Notes: generated by a model from the sequence alone, not told the origin. DNA of 64,000 nucleotides from Kitasatospora acidiphila (GCF_006636205.1 NZ_VIGB01000003.1:1054001-1118000), one strand, 5' to 3'. Shown: positions 7,849 through 18,925, numbered from the stretch's first letter. A program made the numbers and translations.

Positions 7849-7920
7849 GCTGACGGCGTGGCCACGTATCGCGGGTGGTCGTTGCCAGTTCGCACGCGGT
7901 CGGAGAGGGTGGAGTCGAGC

Positions 7921-8787
7921 ATGTCGGCTCCCGTGCCCCCTGGAGGCAGTGTGACCATCCACCACCTCGACTGCGCCACCATGTGCCCGCTCGGCGGCAG
8001 GCTGCTGCTGGGCAGCGGCGGGCCGCTGTTCGGACGGCTGGTGAGCCACTGCCTGCTGGTGGAGAGCGAGGCAGGGCTGATCCTGGTGGACACCGGCTTC
8101 GGCACCGGGGATGTCACCGACCCGGGTCGGCTCGGCCGGCAGTTCCGGTTCAACAGCCGCCCCCAACTCTCCCTCGCACGAACCGCATTGCACCAGATCC
8201 GGATCCTCGGCCACGACCCCCGGGACGTCCGCCACATCGTGCTGACCCACCTGGACCCGGACCACGCCGGCGGCCTCGCGGACTTCCCGCAGGCTCAGGT
8301 GCACCTGCTCGCGGACGAACTGCGCGCCGCCCGGGAACTGGCCACCCGCGCCGAGCGCCAGCGCTACCGCACGGCGCAGTGGGAGCACAATCCGCGCTGG
8401 GTGGAGCACCAGGCCACCGGCACCGAAAGCTGGTTCGACTTCCAGGCGATCCCGCTACTGCCGGACGAGCTGCCGGAGTTGCTGCTGGTGCCGCTGGTCG
8501 GACACACCCGGGGCCACACCGGCGTCGCACTCCGGGACGATGACGGCTGGCTGCTGCACTGCGGCGACGCCTACCTGTCGCGGGCCGATGTCGCACCCGA
8601 CTCCGCGGGCGGCCCGCCGGTCCTGAGCATGTTCCAGCGTGCCATCGCGACGGACGACCGCACTCGCCGCCACAACCTGGAGCGGCTGCGCGACCTGGCC
8701 CGCAGTCATGCCGACGAGGTGCGACTGGTCTGCTCGCACGACCCCTACGAGCTGGTCGAGGCACTGGGCCGGGTCGCCCCGCGCTGA
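7921..8787 (+). CDS. Metallo-beta-lactamase-fold hydrolase
   Basis: A 288-residue protein with the MBL zinc-binding motif HLDPDHAGG (HxDxDH) at about residues 114-122. Further metal ligands are H-T-R-G-H near 198 and HCGDAYLS (Asp), with a late CSHDPYE His. The layout resembles N-acyl-homoserine lactonase-like and related hydrolases, but the substrate cannot be assigned. The ATG at 7921 has GGAG 6 bases upstream. It converges with the PhzF gene across 5 bases. Confidence 0.88.
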   Translation: MSAPVPPGGSVTIHHLDCATMCPLGGRLLLGSGGPLFGRLVSHCLLVESEAGLILVDTGFGTGDVTDPGRLGRQFRFNSRPQLSLARTALHQIRILGHDPRDVRHIVLTHLDPDHAGGLADFPQAQVHLLADELRAARELATRAERQRYRTAQWEHNPRWVEHQATGTESWFDFQAIPLLPDELPELLLVPLVGHTRGHTGVALRDDDGWLLHCGDAYLSRADVAPDSAGGPPVLSMFQRAIATDDRTRRHNLERLRDLARSHADEVRLVCSHDPYELVEALGRVAPR

Positions 8788-8792
8788 GCCGA

Positions 8793-9671
8793 TCAGGCGG
8801 GCAGGTCCAGCAGCACCGTCCGCCGCACCCTGGCCAACCCGCCGACATGGACGACTGGTTCGCCGACTTCGGGAGTGTCCGCGACGGTGGCCGTGATGGT
8901 GGCCGGGCTGCCGAGCTGGTCGCCCATGTCGACGGCTATGCTCCGGCAGTCCGCTGTACCGGCGTGCAGCCAGGCGGCCAGGCAGGCGGTGCTGTTGGCG
9001 TTGGCGATGTCCTCCGGGACTCCGATGGCGGGGGCGAACATCCGCGCGGCGAAGCGCTGTTCACCGCCGGTGTAGAGGTAGCAACCCAGGAGGCCGAGTT
9101 GCCGGCAGGCCGCCTCCAGGGCCGTGAAGTCCGGTGTCAGGGCAGACAGTTGGGCACGGCCGGGGACCGGGAGCAGCAGGCGCGGCCGCCCCAGCGTCGC
9201 CACGCAGGCGCCGCTTGCCTCGGGCGCCAGGCCCAACGCGGCCAGCACCTGTGCCAATTCGGCACTGGAGGGCTCGCGCAGCGCAACCCGGCCGGCCTCG
9301 AATTCCGCTGCCACCAGGAGGTCCCGGGGGTGTGTCCAGGCCGGGATCGAGTGGCTGCCGGCCGTCCGCAGGGTGCGGTTGCGCCGCGTCGTGCCCGCGT
9401 TGTAGGCGAGTGCGGCGACCGTGCCGTGGCCGCAGGCGGGCAGTTCCCCCTCGGCAGTGAAGAACCGCAGCGAGGTGACGTCGGCAGCCGTGGCCACGAA
9501 GACCGCGTGCGAGGTGCCCACCAGCCCCGGTATCCGGCGGCGCTGCTCGTCGCTGAACGTGGCGTCCTCGCCCAGCACGGCGGTGGGACTGCCCCCGCGC
9601 CCGTCATCGCGCACGCAGGCGTCCACCAGGGTCACCGCAACCGGGCTTGCCGGGCGTCGGGTTGATCGCAT
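8793..9671 (-). CDS. PhzF-family isomerase/epimerase-like protein
   Basis: A 292-residue protein with the two-lobed PhzF pattern. GGSPTAVL replaces the usual GGNP-A loop, ELPACGHGTVAA gives the Cys/His-Gly loop of the first lobe, and RMFAPAIGVPEDIANANSTA that of the second. PhzF proteins isomerise dihydro-hydroxyanthranilate in phenazine synthesis, but most homologues have unknown substrates, and no phenazine genes are nearby. It lies 21 bp downstream of a TetR gene on the same strand and is probably co-transcribed with it. Confidence 0.88.
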   Translation of the reverse strand: MRSTRRPASPVAVTLVDACVRDDGRGGSPTAVLGEDATFSDEQRRRIPGLVGTSHAVFVATAADVTSLRFFTAEGELPACGHGTVAALAYNAGTTRRNRTLRTAGSHSIPAWTHPRDLLVAAEFEAGRVALREPSSAELAQVLAALGLAPEASGACVATLGRPRLLLPVPGRAQLSALTPDFTALEAACRQLGLLGCYLYTGGEQRFAARMFAPAIGVPEDIANANSTACLAAWLHAGTADCRSIAVDMGDQLGSPATITATVADTPEVGEPVVHVGGLARVRRTVLLDLPA

Positions 9672-9692
9672 GGCAGCGATGCTACTCGCCGC

Positions 9693-10301
9693 CTAACGCG
9701 GCCAGTCGGGCGCCGGGTCGGTGGCGAGCAGCGGGCGGATGGCGCCCAGGACCGCCCCGATGCAGACGTCACGCAACTCGGTGCGGCTGCAGGTCTCCCG
9801 GGCCAGCCAGTCGACACAGAGCACCCGGACGAACACCAACCAGCTCTTCAGGACGCCGGACACCGCCTCCCGGGCCGCCTCGTCGGCGAGCGGCAGCACC
9901 TTGAGCAACCGGGACCGCAGCTCGTCGAGTTCATTGCTCATGATCGTCTGGACCACCGGGTCGCCGACCAGCACGCGGTTTGCGGCGAGCACGGCATGGC
10001 GGTTGGCGATGAAGTAGTCGAGGTGGGCGTCCATCCCCTCGATCAGCTGCTCGACCAGCGTGTCGGCGGGGTCGAACCGGCTCTGTTCGAGAAGCTGGGC
10101 CGCCGCCTGCTCGTAGATCGCCGCGAACAGCGCCTGCTTGCTGGCGAAGTGACGGTAGAGCAGCGCCCGGGAGACGCCGGCCTTGCCCGCGACGTCCTCC
10201 ATCAGCACCTCCTCGTACGGCTGGGCGGCGAAGAGTTCCGCACCGACGGCGAGGAGTTGGGCACGGCGGTCGGCGGGGCGGAGGCGCTGGCGGGGAGGCA
10301 T
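9693..10301 (-). CDS. TetR-family transcriptional regulator
   Basis: A 202-residue protein. The N-terminal HTH spans about residues 10-55 (QLLAVGAELFAAQPYEEVLM, DVAGKAGVSRALLYRHFASK). The C-terminal domain is helical. The ATG at 10301 (preceded by GGCGCTC) starts a normal-length TetR; the longer frame to 10370 would translate through the operator dyad. It is divergent from the DUF4345 gene, with a long inverted repeat between them. Confidence 0.9.
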   Translation of the reverse strand: MPPRQRLRPADRRAQLLAVGAELFAAQPYEEVLMEDVAGKAGVSRALLYRHFASKQALFAAIYEQAAAQLLEQSRFDPADTLVEQLIEGMDAHLDYFIANRHAVLAANRVLVGDPVVQTIMSNELDELRSRLLKVLPLADEAAREAVSGVLKSWLVFVRVLCVDWLARETCSRTELRDVCIGAVLGAIRPLLATDPAPDWPR

Positions 10302-10318
10302 GAGCGCCAGGTTACTTG

Positions 10319-10363
10319 ACATGTGTCTACTAGCGCACTCTACGCTGCCTAGTAGACACATGT
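10319..10363. promoter_or_regulatory. Long inverted repeat: TetR operator pair
   Basis: ACATGTGTCTACTAG (10319-10333) and its exact complement CTAGTAGACACATGT (10349-10363), separated by 15 bases, lie between the divergent TetR and DUF4345 genes. Centre-to-centre spacing is 30 bp, about three helical turns, so two TetR dimers or one looped complex could bind. Confidence 0.75.
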
Positions 10364-10389
10364 TGAACAACCATCAGCGTGGAGGGATC

Positions 10390-10815
10390 ATGGCCAGAAC
10401 TCTCAAGGTGCTCGCACAGCTCATGGGGATCGCCTGCGTGGCGATCGGTCTGTTCCATGTGGTCGCGGGGGTCGCCGCGATCCCCGGCAACGGCGGCGCC
10501 AACGCGACGGTCGACAACTGGAGCCGCTTCATGGGCGCCGTCTTCGCCGGCTACGGGCTGGCCTGGCTCTGGGCCGCCCGCCAGAGCCCGATCCCGGCCG
10601 GCGCGGTCCGCTGGCTGGCCGGGGTGTTCCTGCTCGGCGGCCTGGCCCGGCTGATCTCGGTGGCCGTCCACGGCTGGCCGCAGTGGTTCCAGGTGGCCCT
10701 GATGGTCGTCGAACTGGCCCTGCCACCGGTCTACTTCCGGCTGGCGAACGCCGACGAGCGAGCGGCGGCCGGGCGGGCAGCCGGCGGACGGGCGATCACC
10801 GAACGGGCGGTGTGA
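10390..10815 (+). CDS. DUF4345-type small membrane protein
   Basis: A 141-residue protein with four hydrophobic segments (LMGIACVAIGLFHVVAGVAA, FMGAVFAGYGLAWLWAA, WLAGVFLLGGLARLISVAV, FQVALMVVELALPPVYF) and an Arg/Ala-rich C-tail. This matches the DUF4345 family of unknown function. GGAGG precedes the ATG. Expression is expected to be derepressed by the divergent TetR ligand. Confidence 0.8.
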   Translation: MARTLKVLAQLMGIACVAIGLFHVVAGVAAIPGNGGANATVDNWSRFMGAVFAGYGLAWLWAARQSPIPAGAVRWLAGVFLLGGLARLISVAVHGWPQWFQVALMVVELALPPVYFRLANADERAAAGRAAGGRAITERAV

Positions 10816-10839
10816 CGCCGGTCCGCCGGACCGGCGTCA
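10813..10839. terminator. Bidirectional terminator overlapping both stop codons
   Basis: GACGCCGGTCC and GGACCGGCGTC form an 11-bp perfect stem with a 3-base loop. The hairpin contains the stop codons of the DUF4345 gene (+) and the NTF2-like gene (-). Confidence 0.7.
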
Positions 10840-11235
10840 GGGCTGGTCGTACCAGGAGAACGCGGCGATCCGCCACCCGTCAGGAGTGCGGACGAACTGG
10901 AAGGTCTTGGTTCCCCCGCCCTCATACGGTTCGCCGTCGAGGGTGCCGGACTTGCGGTACTCCCCGACGCGGTTGGCGAGGTCGCCCACGATCTCGGTCC
11001 GCTCGGAGGTCTCCCACTCCGAGAACTCGACCAGCCGGCCGTCGGACAGCAGGCGCTCGCGCGGTTCGACGAACTCCTCCACCGAGTAGACGGTGTAGGT
11101 CGGCCGGGTCACCACGATCACGCCGCCCGGGACCATCAGGCGGCGGATCCGGTCGACGTCGGCGGGCTTGCCGCCGCGGTTGTCGAATGCGCCGAAGAAC
11201 TCGGCGGTCACAGCGTCGATTTCACTCTTGGACAT
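10837..11235 (-). CDS. NTF2-like (DUF4440/SnoaL-type) protein
   Basis: A 132-residue single-domain protein with the NTF2-like cone pattern (VTAEFFGAFDNRGG, GVIVVTRPTYTVYSVEEFVE, TKTFQFVRTPDGWRIAAFSW). Such proteins are small-molecule-binding or cyclase/isomerase-fold proteins. The conserved FQFVRTPDGWRIAA motif is typical of the DUF4440 branch. No catalytic residues can be assigned. Confidence 0.78.
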   Translation of the reverse strand: MSKSEIDAVTAEFFGAFDNRGGKPADVDRIRRLMVPGGVIVVTRPTYTVYSVEEFVEPRERLLSDGRLVEFSEWETSERTEIVGDLANRVGEYRKSGTLDGEPYEGGGTKTFQFVRTPDGWRIAAFSWYDQP

Positions 11236-11260
11236 GGCACGGAAGGTACCATGTCACAGT

Positions 11261-11383
11261 TCACTGGGAGGCGGCCGGTCGATCATCCGCAGCAGCGGCG
11301 GCGCGGAGCACGGCCGCCGCCAGGCAGGCGACCAGACAGCGGGTGGCCGGGTGACGGAGCAGGCGCAGCAGGGTCGTTCGCAT
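11261..11383 (-). CDS. Possible 40-residue small protein
   Basis: ATG (11383) preceded by GAAGGAG at good spacing opens a 40-codon frame with an Arg-rich N-terminus and one hydrophobic helix (CLVACLAAAVLRAAAAA), then a polar tail. It lies on the same strand downstream of the MFS gene, separated from it by a GC-rich hairpin (about 11411-11440). The ribosome site and helix are consistent with a small membrane peptide, but no family is recognised. Confidence 0.4.
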   Translation of the reverse strand: MRTTLLRLLRHPATRCLVACLAAAVLRAAAAADDRPAASQ

Positions 11384-11408
11384 CGGGGCGGTTCTCCTTC
11401 CGGAAGCC

Positions 11409-11440
11409 CGAGGGCGGGCCCGTGGTGGGCCCGCCCTGGT
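11409..11440 (-). terminator. GC-rich hairpin after the MFS gene
   Basis: GGGCGGGCCC and GGGCCCGCCC form a 10-bp stem with a short loop, just past the stop of the MFS transporter. It is a probable terminator or processing site. Confidence 0.6.
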
Positions 11441-11449
11441 GAGGAGGGG

Positions 11450-12889
11450 TCAGACCGAGGCCGACTCCCGGGCGTCCGTCAGCTCGCCCTCGGCGGCGGG
11501 CTTCGGGAAGCGCAGGGTGGCGACGGCGAGCAGGGCACCCAGGACGGCGATCGCAGCGGCGCCGATGAAGGCGGCGGAGAAGCCGTCGGTGAGGCCCTTG
11601 GCGGTGCTGCCGGTGGTCTCGGCGCCGGCCAGGGCGGTCATGGCGGCCAGGCCGATGGCGGAGCCGACCTGGTAGCTGGTGTTGACGATGCCCGAGGCGA
11701 GGCCGCCCTCCTCCGGCGGGGCGCTGGAGATCGCGGTGCCGAGCGACGGGATGAAGGCGAGCGCCATGCCGATCGCGGAGATCAGCGAGGCGGGCAGCAC
11801 GTCGACCCAGAAGTTGCCGTCGGGCCGGGCCAGCGAGAGGCCGCCGAGGCCGATGGCGAGCAGCACCAGGCCGGTGACGATCAGCGGCTTCGGCCCGAAC
11901 TTGGCGATCAGGCGCGGGGCCAGCGTGATCATGATGACCATGATGCTGATGGTCATCGGCAGCAGCGCCGCGCCGCTGGCGAAGGCGCCGAGGTGCAGCA
12001 CCTGCTGCAGGTAGAGGTTGAGGAAGAACCACATCGGGATCCAGGCGGCCGCCAGCAGGAACTGGGCTCCGTTGGCGGCACCGAGGTTCGGGGTGCGGAA
12101 GATGCTCATGCGCATCAGCGGCTCGCTGCGGCGCATTTGCATGGCCACGAAGGCGACGATCAGCAGGATGCCGACCAGCAGCGGGACGATGGTCGAGACG
12201 GAGCCCCAACCGGCTTGCGGGGCCTGGACGATGGCGTAGACGGCGACGGCCAGGCCGGCGGTCACGGTGAGTGCGCCCAGGAAGTCGATCCGGCCGGTGC
12301 GGCGCGGCACGGCGGGCATCAGCGAGGGGGTGAGGAGCAGGGCGGCCAGGGCGACCGGGATGTTGATGAAGAACACCCAGGGCCAGCTGAGGTACTGGGT
12401 GATGACGCCGCCGAGGAAGACGCCCGCGGTGCCGCCCGCCGGTGCGGCGGCGCCGTAGAGGGCGAAGGCCTTGGTGAGCTCCTTGGGCTCGGAGCCGAAC
12501 AGCATCATCAGCAGGGTGAGCGCGGACGGCGCGATCATCGCCGCGCCGAGGCCCTGGGCGGCGCGGCCGATCAGCTCCACCGTGACGTTGCCGGCCAGGC
12601 CGGCCACCAGCGAGCCGGCCGCCAGGACCGCCCAGCCGGTGCTGAACAGCTTCTTGGCGCCGAACAGGTCGGAGAGCCGGCCGCCGAGCAGCAGCAGGCC
12701 GCCGAAGGCGACCACATAGGCGTTGAAGACCCAGGAGAGGTTCTCCTGGCTGAAGCCGAGTGCGGTCTGCATCTTGGGCAGGGCGACACCGATGATCGAG
12801 GTGTCCATGATCACCATGAACTGCGCGACGGCGATCAGGCCCAGTGCGCGCCACCGCCGGGGATTCGGCCCGGACTGCGGGGTTGTCAT
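11450..12889 (-). CDS. MFS exporter, DHA2 (EmrB/QacA) 14-TM family
   Basis: A 479-residue polytopic protein with MFS motif A (LGGRLSDLFGAKK), motif C-like GTAGVFLGGVITQ, and the early MDTSIIGVALPKM typical of 14-TM DHA2 drug:proton antiporters. The start ATG (12889) is clear. The upstream region, shared with the copper operon, holds a CsoR-type box 14 bases before the start codon. Control by copper is therefore inferred even though DHA2 proteins usually export organic compounds. Confidence 0.9.
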   Translation of the reverse strand: MTTPQSGPNPRRWRALGLIAVAQFMVIMDTSIIGVALPKMQTALGFSQENLSWVFNAYVVAFGGLLLLGGRLSDLFGAKKLFSTGWAVLAAGSLVAGLAGNVTVELIGRAAQGLGAAMIAPSALTLLMMLFGSEPKELTKAFALYGAAAPAGGTAGVFLGGVITQYLSWPWVFFINIPVALAALLLTPSLMPAVPRRTGRIDFLGALTVTAGLAVAVYAIVQAPQAGWGSVSTIVPLLVGILLIVAFVAMQMRRSEPLMRMSIFRTPNLGAANGAQFLLAAAWIPMWFFLNLYLQQVLHLGAFASGAALLPMTISIMVIMITLAPRLIAKFGPKPLIVTGLVLLAIGLGGLSLARPDGNFWVDVLPASLISAIGMALAFIPSLGTAISSAPPEEGGLASGIVNTSYQVGSAIGLAAMTALAGAETTGSTAKGLTDGFSAAFIGAAAIAVLGALLAVATLRFPKPAAEGELTDARESASV

Positions 12890-12902
12890 TTTTCGTACTC
12901 CC

Positions 12903-12917
12903 TACCCGTTAGGGGTA
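12903..12917. promoter_or_regulatory. CsoR-type operator upstream of the MFS gene
   Basis: TACCCGTTAGGGGTA (TACCC-N5-GGGTA dyad), 14-28 bases upstream of the leftward MFS start codon. It shares its arms with the boxes at 13026, 36118 and 36626, two of which flank the csoR/copZ genes. Confidence 0.65.
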
Positions 12918-13025
12918 TGTGCCTGCGGCGGGGGAAGCCGACAGGGCGGGGACATCGGGGATTTGCTGCGGTGACCGGCATGACCAGGCATGCCGTCCGC
13001 CGGTCCGCGTCGACGTTGCCAACTA

Positions 13026-13039
13026 TACCCTAGGGGGTA
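13026..13039. promoter_or_regulatory. CsoR-type operator of the copper-protein/copA operon
   Basis: TACCCTAGGGGGTA, identical over 14 bp to the box in front of copZ at 36118. It lies 38 bases before the GTG start of the Met-rich secreted protein, so CsoR can be expected to repress this operon until Cu(I) binds. Confidence 0.8.
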
Positions 13040-13076
13040 GGGTTCCAATCGTTGAATGTGGAAAGGAGACAGGACG

Positions 13077-14008
13077 GTGAACACCCCAACTCGCTTGGCA
13101 GCGTTCGCCCTGGGACTGGTCGTGGTTCTGGGTGGGGCCGCCGGCATCGGCCATGCGGTCGGTCCGCTGGACACGGGCGCCAAGAAGGCCGCGAGCAGCG
13201 CGCACGGGAGCAACGGCATGCCGGGCATGCCTGGGATGCCGGGCATGTCATCAGGGCAGCCGAGCGCTGAAGCTCCGGCCGCCGGCGCCCTCGCGGCGTT
13301 CGACCGCGGCTATGCGCTGCAGACCCGGCCGGCCAACCTGACGCCCGGTCAGCAGACCGACCTGAGCTTCACCGTCCGGGGCCCGAACGGCGCACCGCTC
13401 ACCTCCTACCAGGAGGAGCACGGAAAGGAGCTCCATCTGATCCTGCTCCGTGAGGACTTGACGCAGTATCAGCACCTGCACCCGACCCTGGCGGCGGACG
13501 GCAGTTGGCACGTCCCGGTGACCTTCCCGGCCGCCGGCGGCTACCGGATGGTGGCCGACTTCACCCCGGCCGGCGCCACCGAGAACGTCACCCTGGGCAC
13601 CGACCTGGCGGTGGCCGGCGACTACCAGCCGCAGCCGCTCCCCGCACCGGCCACCAGCGCCGGCGTCGACGGCTACACCGTCTCCATGAACGGCCAGGTG
13701 ACGGCCGGTCAGAGCGCCAAGCTGACCTTCGAGATCGCCGACACCCACGGCCTGGTGACCGACCTCCAGCCGTACCTGGGCGCCTATGGGCACCTGGTGG
13801 CCATGCGCGCCGGGGACTTGGGCTACCTGCACGTCCACCCGGACGGCGAGCCGGGCGACGGGCACACCGCCGCCGGGCCCGACGTGGCGTTCTACGTGAC
13901 CGTGCCCACCGCCGGCGACTACCGGCTGTTCCTGGACTTCCAGCGCGCCGGGGTCGTGCACACCGCCGCGTTCACCGTCCACGCCACTGCGAGCACCGAG
14001 GAGGGACG

Positions 14009-14012
<4 letters not shown>
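13077..14012 (+). CDS. Secreted/membrane-anchored Met- and His-rich copper-associated protein
   Basis: A 311-residue protein. The N-terminal signal/anchor is LAAFALGLVVVLGGAAGIG. A Met-rich segment follows (MPGMPGMPGM, about residues 45-55) and could bind Cu(I). Two related beta-rich halves each carry the same His pattern (LHLILLREDL..HLHP and HLVAMRAGDLGYLHVHP). The GTG at 13077 has GAAAGGAG 8 bases upstream; upstream in-frame codons lack a ribosome site. It precedes copA with an ATGA overlap and follows a CsoR box, so a periplasmic-side copper-binding or delivery role is inferred. The fold family is not identified with certainty. Confidence 0.8.
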
Positions 14013-16311
<2,299 letters not shown>

Positions 16312-16328
16312 ACCGGCAGTCGTGCACC

Positions 16329-16367
16329 CGGTGGTACCGCTCGGCCCGAGGCCGGTCGGTACCACCG
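16329..16367 (+). terminator. Terminator after copA
   Basis: CGGTGGTACCG and CGGTACCACCG form an 11-bp perfect outer stem with a further GC-rich inner hairpin, 18 bases past the copA stop, followed by TCATTT. Confidence 0.75.
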
Positions 16368-16503
16368 TCATTTCCCGCCGTTCTCACCGGATTCCTAAGT
16401 AAATTCGCAGAACTCCGGCGCCGGGAAGCGGGCTTGATTTCGCCTAATCGCTCCGCTCTACTGGCCTGCACTACCGCTCACACGCCGAAAAGAGGACCGA
16501 TCG

Positions 16504-17007
16504 ATGGACCCGACGGTGGAGCTGCGTCCTGCCCGCCCGGCGGAGGCCGCGGCCATCTCCCGCCTCCTCGCGACCACTTGGCGCGACGACTATGCGGAGT
16601 ACCTCGGCGGCCAGCGCACCGAGCGGCTGATCGCCTGCTACTGCCGGGTGGACCGCATCGCCGTGGAGATCTCGGCGTCCGGCGCCGGGGACGGCTGGCT
16701 GGGCTGGCAGGTCGCCGACCACGACGGCACGGTGGTCGGCGCGGCGGCGGGCGGCATCACCACCATCGGCTCGGGCGAGGTCTACAACCTCTGCGTCGAC
16801 GCGGAGCACCGCCGCCGGGGCATCGGCCGCTCGCTGCTGGACGCCGTCACCGGGCAGCAGTTGGCCCGCGGCGCCCACCAGCAGTGGGTCAACCTGCACG
16901 GAGACGGCTCCGACACAGCCGCGCTGCCGTTCCTCACCAGCCAGGGCTTCCAGGCCACCACCGACGGTCCGAGCGACGGCGACCTGCGGCTGCGGCGGGC
17001 GATCTGA
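16504..17007 (+). CDS. GNAT-family N-acetyltransferase
   Basis: A 167-residue protein with the GNAT acetyl-CoA loop in YNLCVDAEHRRRGIGRSLLD (the R-x-x-G-x-G/A core is RRRGIGRS) and the usual beta-4/beta-5 splay before it. The substrate is unknown. AGAGGA precedes the ATG. The region after the stop is a polypyrimidine repeat tract rather than a gene. Confidence 0.88.
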   Translation: MDPTVELRPARPAEAAAISRLLATTWRDDYAEYLGGQRTERLIACYCRVDRIAVEISASGAGDGWLGWQVADHDGTVVGAAAGGITTIGSGEVYNLCVDAEHRRRGIGRSLLDAVTGQQLARGAHQQWVNLHGDGSDTAALPFLTSQGFQATTDGPSDGDLRLRRAI

Positions 17008-17014
17008 CCGACGA

Positions 17015-17075
17015 GCAGCTCCTTCTCGGCCTCCTCCTTGGCCGCCTCCTCGGCCTCCTCCTTGGCGTGGACCGG
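17015..17075. repeat. CCTCCTCCTTGGC-type polypyrimidine repeat tract
   Basis: Repeated near-copies of GGCCTCCTCCTTGGC between the acetyltransferase and the methyltransferase. The minus strand would read as alternating Glu/Ala/Lys, but no start or ribosome site supports a gene there. Confidence 0.5.
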
Positions 17076-17188
17076 CCGCGGCGTGCTTGCGCCGCGCGGA
17101 TTCCTGGTCTCCTCCCCCGGTCGACCCCACAATGGAATGACCTTCCCCGACCGGAATTCCCACGCCGTTCCCCTCCCGGAGGAGCTTT

Positions 17189-17794
17189 ATGGACCTGCTC
17201 GTCGGACAGCCGGAAATCTCGGTATTCCCGCCCCTGGACAGCGAGGCCGAATGGCTGGCCGGCGCGCACGGCGCCGATATTCTGGAATACCTGCGAGCGG
17301 CTCGCGCCACCGAAGGGCCGGTGCTGGATCTCGGCTCCGGAGACGGGCGCTTCGCCGTGCCGCTCGCCCGGCACGGCTTCGACGTCGACGCGGTGGACCA
17401 CGACGGCCCGTCGCTCGTGCGACTGCGCGACTGGGCCGGCCGACTTGACGTTGTCCGAGGTCGCGTCACGACCATCGAGGCCGATCTGGCGCAGCTGCGC
17501 CTGAGCCGCAGCTACGGCCTGGTGATGCTGGCCGCGGGCACCGTGCTGGAGCTGCCGCGGGCCGTCCGGCCGGCCCTGTTCCGGCAGGTCGCCGCGCATC
17601 TGCGGAACGGCGGCGTCCTGGCGCTGGACTACATCTGCGCACGTCGGCCGCGAATCATGGCGCCCGGTCTGGAAACCGCGGCGATTGTCGGCGACCTGCG
17701 GGCGGCCGGTCTGCGGATCCGCCGCCGCGACACCCGACCGCTCTGCGAAGGCCTGGAGAGCACCTTCCTGTTGTGCGCACCGCGCGGTCGATAA
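17189..17794 (+). CDS. Class I SAM-dependent methyltransferase
   Basis: A 201-residue protein with motif I VLDLGSGDGRFAVPLA (about residues 45-60), the acidic motif II FDVDAVDHDG and a post-III region (LRNGGVLALDYICA). GGAGGAGC lies 4 bases before the ATG. It is compact, without an obvious substrate domain, so the substrate (metabolite, peptide or RNA) cannot be stated. Confidence 0.85.
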   Translation: MDLLVGQPEISVFPPLDSEAEWLAGAHGADILEYLRAARATEGPVLDLGSGDGRFAVPLARHGFDVDAVDHDGPSLVRLRDWAGRLDVVRGRVTTIEADLAQLRLSRSYGLVMLAAGTVLELPRAVRPALFRQVAAHLRNGGVLALDYICARRPRIMAPGLETAAIVGDLRAAGLRIRRRDTRPLCEGLESTFLLCAPRGR

Positions 17795-17902
17795 CGACCG
17801 GCAACCGCGCTTTCCGTTGTTTCACCCGGGTTTCACTGGGTTGCGAGCAGATAACACGCCGTCAGGTAATATGCCCACACACTGGACGTGGGAGGGGGCG
17901 GC

Positions 17903-18925
17903 GTGGTGGCTTCGCACAACGGCAGGTCTTCCAACGGCAAGTCCTCCACACAGGCGCTCTCGATCTACCAGGAACTCCGGGCCCGTGGCACCTGCGACTA
18001 CGCCGAGTTGGCAACGGGCCTGGGCCTGACCGCACAGCAGGCCACGGAGTGCCGAGCGGAACTTGACGCCCTCGGCCTGATCACCACCGACGGCTGCGAG
18101 GACCACAGCGGGCAGGTGACCACCGTCGACCCCGAGGTCGCGCTGCTGCGGATGCTGGCCCGCGAGAACCAGGAGGTGGAGCTCCGCCAGCAGCGCGCGC
18201 AGCGGACCCACGCCGCCGTCCAGGACCTCACCCAGCGCTACCTGCGCGGCGGCGCGGTGGTGCCCTCCGAGGTCGAGGTGGAGGTGCTGACCGGTCATCA
18301 CCGGATCCAGCAGACCCTGGACGACCTCTCGGACACGGCGCGCACCGAGATCGCCTCGATGCACCCGGGCGCGCTGCCGGCCGGCGAGTTCCTGACCGCG
18401 GGACTGGAGCGTGACCGCAGGCTGATCGAGGCGGGCGTCCGGGTCCGGGCGGTCTACCAGCACCGGTTCCAGTCGGTGCCCGCCCTGGCGGAGTTCTTCC
18501 AGAAGCAGATCGACCTCGGGGTGGAGGTCCGGTTGGCGGCCGTGGTGCCGCTGAACATGATCCTCAGCGACCGCCGCACCGCACTGCTGCCGGTCGACCC
18601 GGACAACCAGGAGGCCGGCGCGATCCTGGCCCGGGGCCCGGCCCTGGTCCGCTCCTACCTGGCGCTCTACGAGTACTGCTGGCACACCTCGGCCGTGCTG
18701 GGCCGCAGCGAGGAGTACCAGCACGGCAGTGACAAGCTCACCGACCAGCAGCACGCGGCCATCCGGATGCTGGCAGCCGGGATGAAGGACGAGCGGATCG
18801 CCCGCTCGCTGGGGATCTCGCTGCGCACCCTCAGCCGGCTGCTGTCGGAGGTCATGCAGGAGCTCGGGGCCTCCAGCCGCTTCGAGGCGGGGGTGCGGGC
18901 GGCGAAGCTGGGGTGGCTGGACTAG
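17903..18925 (+). CDS. LuxR-type HTH regulator with N-terminal TrmB-like winged helix
   Basis: A 340-residue protein. The N-terminal segment (SIYQELRARGTCDYAELATG) resembles a TrmB winged helix. It is followed by a coiled-coil stretch rich in Gln/Arg/Glu (about residues 90-125), a central sensor domain, and a C-terminal LuxR HTH (IRMLAAGMKDERIARSLGIS then LRTLSRLLSEVMQELG). GGAGGGGG at 17891-17898 favours the GTG at 17903 or 17906 over the GTG at 17888. Family members often sit beside peptide natural-product genes; the target here is unknown. Confidence 0.85.
   Translation: MVASHNGRSSNGKSSTQALSIYQELRARGTCDYAELATGLGLTAQQATECRAELDALGLITTDGCEDHSGQVTTVDPEVALLRMLARENQEVELRQQRAQRTHAAVQDLTQRYLRGGAVVPSEVEVEVLTGHHRIQQTLDDLSDTARTEIASMHPGALPAGEFLTAGLERDRRLIEAGVRVRAVYQHRFQSVPALAEFFQKQIDLGVEVRLAAVVPLNMILSDRRTALLPVDPDNQEAGAILARGPALVRSYLALYEYCWHTSAVLGRSEEYQHGSDKLTDQQHAAIRMLAAGMKDERIARSLGISLRTLSRLLSEVMQELGASSRFEAGVRAAKLGWLD

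Noticed and set aside
8793..9671. Phenazine biosynthesis locus
   Set aside because: Only a PhzF-like gene is present, with no phzA/B/D/E/G homologues; the PhzF superfamily is mostly unrelated to phenazines.
16782..17132. Minus-strand Glu/Ala/Lys-rich peptide at the polypyrimidine repeat
   Set aside because: The frame mostly shadows the acetyltransferase, and no start with a ribosome site precedes the repeat part.
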